A stretch of 6,292 nucleotides of DNA from CAJGCS01 sp045589955 (GTDB taxonomy: Bacteria; Bacillota_I; Bacilli_A; ML615J-28; CAG-313): the NCBI GenBank assembly GCA_045589955.1, contig JAZNQD010000051.1, positions 1 to 6,292 on the forward strand, written 5' to 3'. The position numbers were made by a program, and so were the translations under genes. The first letter of the stretch is position 1. Every line of letters begins with the position of its first letter. Below the pieces are notes generated by a model that was not told the origin of the DNA, did no database searches, and saw only the letters and a list, made by a program, of their open reading frames with translations. Shown here in pieces: positions 5,165 to 6,292 of this stretch.

Positions 5165-6292
5165 TTATTCAGTTATAATCATTTGTTTAGTATCAATAAT
5201 TTTTCCATCTACAACAAGAGAATAAAGGAACGTTCCTGCATAAAGTTCATTAGCTCCAATGATTATACTACTTTCGCCCAAAGTCGAAAGGTCGTATTTC
5301 ATCAATTGAACACCGGACATGCTATAGATGTAAATAGTAGCTTGTTGTGCATTAGTAGGAACAATATATGAAATTTCTGTTACTTCTGTAAATGGATTTG
5401 GTAAATTTTGGCTTAATGAAGTAGTTGTACTCTTTATATCTGTATTATATCCTAATTGTTGTGGCGCTGATTGTCTAATTGATTCTTTTGATGAAGAATA
5501 AGAAAGCGAACTAACTTGGTCTGACAAGTCTTGTACTGCTTGTATTAATAGAGGAATTAATTCAATATAATTAATACTCATTACTCCTGCGTCATCTTCA
5601 TGTACTAATTCAGGATAAAGTTCTTTTACCTCTTGAGCTAAAAGTCCATAATGTATTTTGTTCGCTTCGGTTAAATCTTCTTCTGATGTAGTAACTATAA
5701 CAGATGGCAGTGTGTCACTCTTAGGCATGTTTACAAGTGCAATATCATTACTTGTCATCATTGTGTATTGAACAGGGTTAAGGGCTGAAATTTTAATCAG
5801 AGCATTAGAGTTAATCTGTTGAATGTTTGATTTATAGCGGGCGTCTGATAATGTGTTAAATTCTCTTGCAATCAAATTTTCTGTCACCTGAACATTACCA
5901 TCAAAGTAACCTGCGTAACGTCCATTTATTGACGATGCACTTATTTTTGTAGTTCCAAAAATTCCGGCACCATTATTTGTTCCAGTTAATTCACCATATA
6001 CGCCATAGTTGTATCCACTTGTTCTATTACCAGCAGAGCCAAGAACTCCATATGCACGTCCTGAACCATAAGGGCTTGAATTCCCGGCATAACCTCGTAT
6101 TGCTATTTGACGATCTGTTTGAAAATCTGCATGAGCTAATATTGCAGGTCCCCATTGAACAGATGACTTTATATAAGAATATAATCCTGCTTCATATTCT
6201 CCAATCGTACTAATGAAAATTTTTTTGTCAGAAGACAAAGTATCTCCGATTCCGACATTACCTGTAGATGCAACTTGGATTTGAGCTGAACA
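5165..6292 (-). CDS. S74 chaperone-domain fibre protein with T9SS sorting domain (5' end cut)
   Basis: The reading frame is open to the window edge, so the gene is partial; 375 residues are present. They begin CSAQIQVASTGNVGIGDT: the end of a signal peptide followed by the GNVGIG motif typical of Bacteroidota tail-fibre-like proteins. Residues 19-145 are Gly/Tyr-rich beads (YGVLGSAG, YGVYGELTG, GIFGTT, RYAGYFDGNVQV) expected to trimerise. Residues about 145-260 are the S74 intramolecular chaperone domain: SDARYKSNI carries the Ser149-Lys154 self-cleavage dyad, followed by HYGLLAQEV and the helix NYIELIPLLIQAVQDL. After a Ser/Gln linker, residues 296-375 are a type-A T9SS sorting domain (NLPNPF.., IYIYSMSGVQLM, AGTFLYSLVVDGK). 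The protein should cross the outer membrane by T9SS as a fibre. A TTG at 6238 could be taken as a start but is internal. It is transcribed first and is probably translationally coupled to the protease. Confidence 0.9.
   Translation of the reverse strand, partial: CSAQIQVASTGNVGIGDTLSSDKKIFISTIGEYEAGLYSYIKSSVQWGPAILAHADFQTDRQIAIRGYAGNSSPYGSGRAYGVLGSAGNRTSGYNYGVYGELTGTNNGAGIFGTTKISASSINGRYAGYFDGNVQVTENLIAREFNTLSDARYKSNIQQINSNALIKISALNPVQYTMMTSNDIALVNMPKSDTLPSVIVTTSEEDLTEANKIHYGLLAQEVKELYPELVHEDDAGVMSINYIELIPLLIQAVQDLSDQVSSLSYSSSKESIRQSAPQQLGYNTDIKSTTTSLSQNLPNPFTEVTEISYIVPTNAQQATIYIYSMSGVQLMKYDLSTLGESSIIIGANELYAGTFLYSLVVDGKIIDTKQMIITE

Noticed and set aside
5183..6213. Plus-strand frames at 5183-5371 and 5977-6213
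   Set aside because: They are antisense to the well-supported S74/T9SS coding region.
6236..6238. TTG as the start of the S74 gene
   Set aside because: The frame continues upstream to the window edge with a sensible sequence (QIQVASTGNVGIGDT), so the true start is outside the window.
5165..6292. Prophage tail-fibre gene
   Set aside because: The S74 domain is phage-like, but a T9SS sorting domain and a C25 protease neighbour point to a cellular secreted protein; no other phage gene is present.

Overview
The window is AT-rich and looks like a member of the phylum Bacteroidota, probably an uncultured Bacteroidales. Four signs support this. (1) A type IX secretion system (T9SS) type-A C-terminal sorting domain is encoded at the left end of the last gene. 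(2) There is a gingipain-family (C25) protease. (3) A TTTG-N19-TAccTTTG promoter of the Bacteroidota primary sigma factor is present. (4) No Shine-Dalgarno sites stand out. All protein genes lie on the minus strand, so the order of transcription runs from high to low coordinates.

Right part (6292 to 2903): a two-gene unit. The first gene runs off the window and encodes a secreted fibre-like protein. It has GNVGIG-type N-terminal repeats, an S74 intramolecular chaperone/autoprotease domain with its Ser-Lys dyad, and a T9SS sorting domain. Three bases after its stop begins a 752-residue C25 cysteine protease with signal peptide, pro-domain, His446/Cys481 catalytic pair and Ig-like domain, but no recognisable type-A sorting domain.

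Middle (2902 to 1270): a strong canonical promoter, overlapped by a nested inverted repeat, drives a 494-residue exported protein of unknown function. That protein appears to consist of two copies of one domain plus a short C-terminal motif. A hairpin terminator follows it.

Left-middle (1269 to 426): a short, apparently frameshifted lipoprotein ORF (953-1119), too small for routine gene calling, lies just upstream of an intact 149-residue lipoprotein. The intact gene ends in a second terminator hairpin almost identical in sequence to the one after the 494-residue protein gene.

Left end (1 to about 420): no credible gene. It is a mosaic of intergenic repeats: a perfect 59-bp direct repeat (1-59 and 346-404), a degenerate 9-bp periodic array of the WWATCYGTG / WATTCCGTG type, A-rich spacers, and several tiny palindromes that all have a 3-base centre. 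The two reading frames across it look like artefacts of the 9-bp (three-codon) periodicity.

Taken together, this is a cell-surface/secretome locus beside a dispersed-repeat island. I see no defence system, mobile-element recombinase, RNA gene or CRISPR. The points most worth checking are the pairing of an S74/sorting-domain fibre with a C25 protease, the broken small lipoprotein, the matched pair of terminator hairpins and the modular repeat island.
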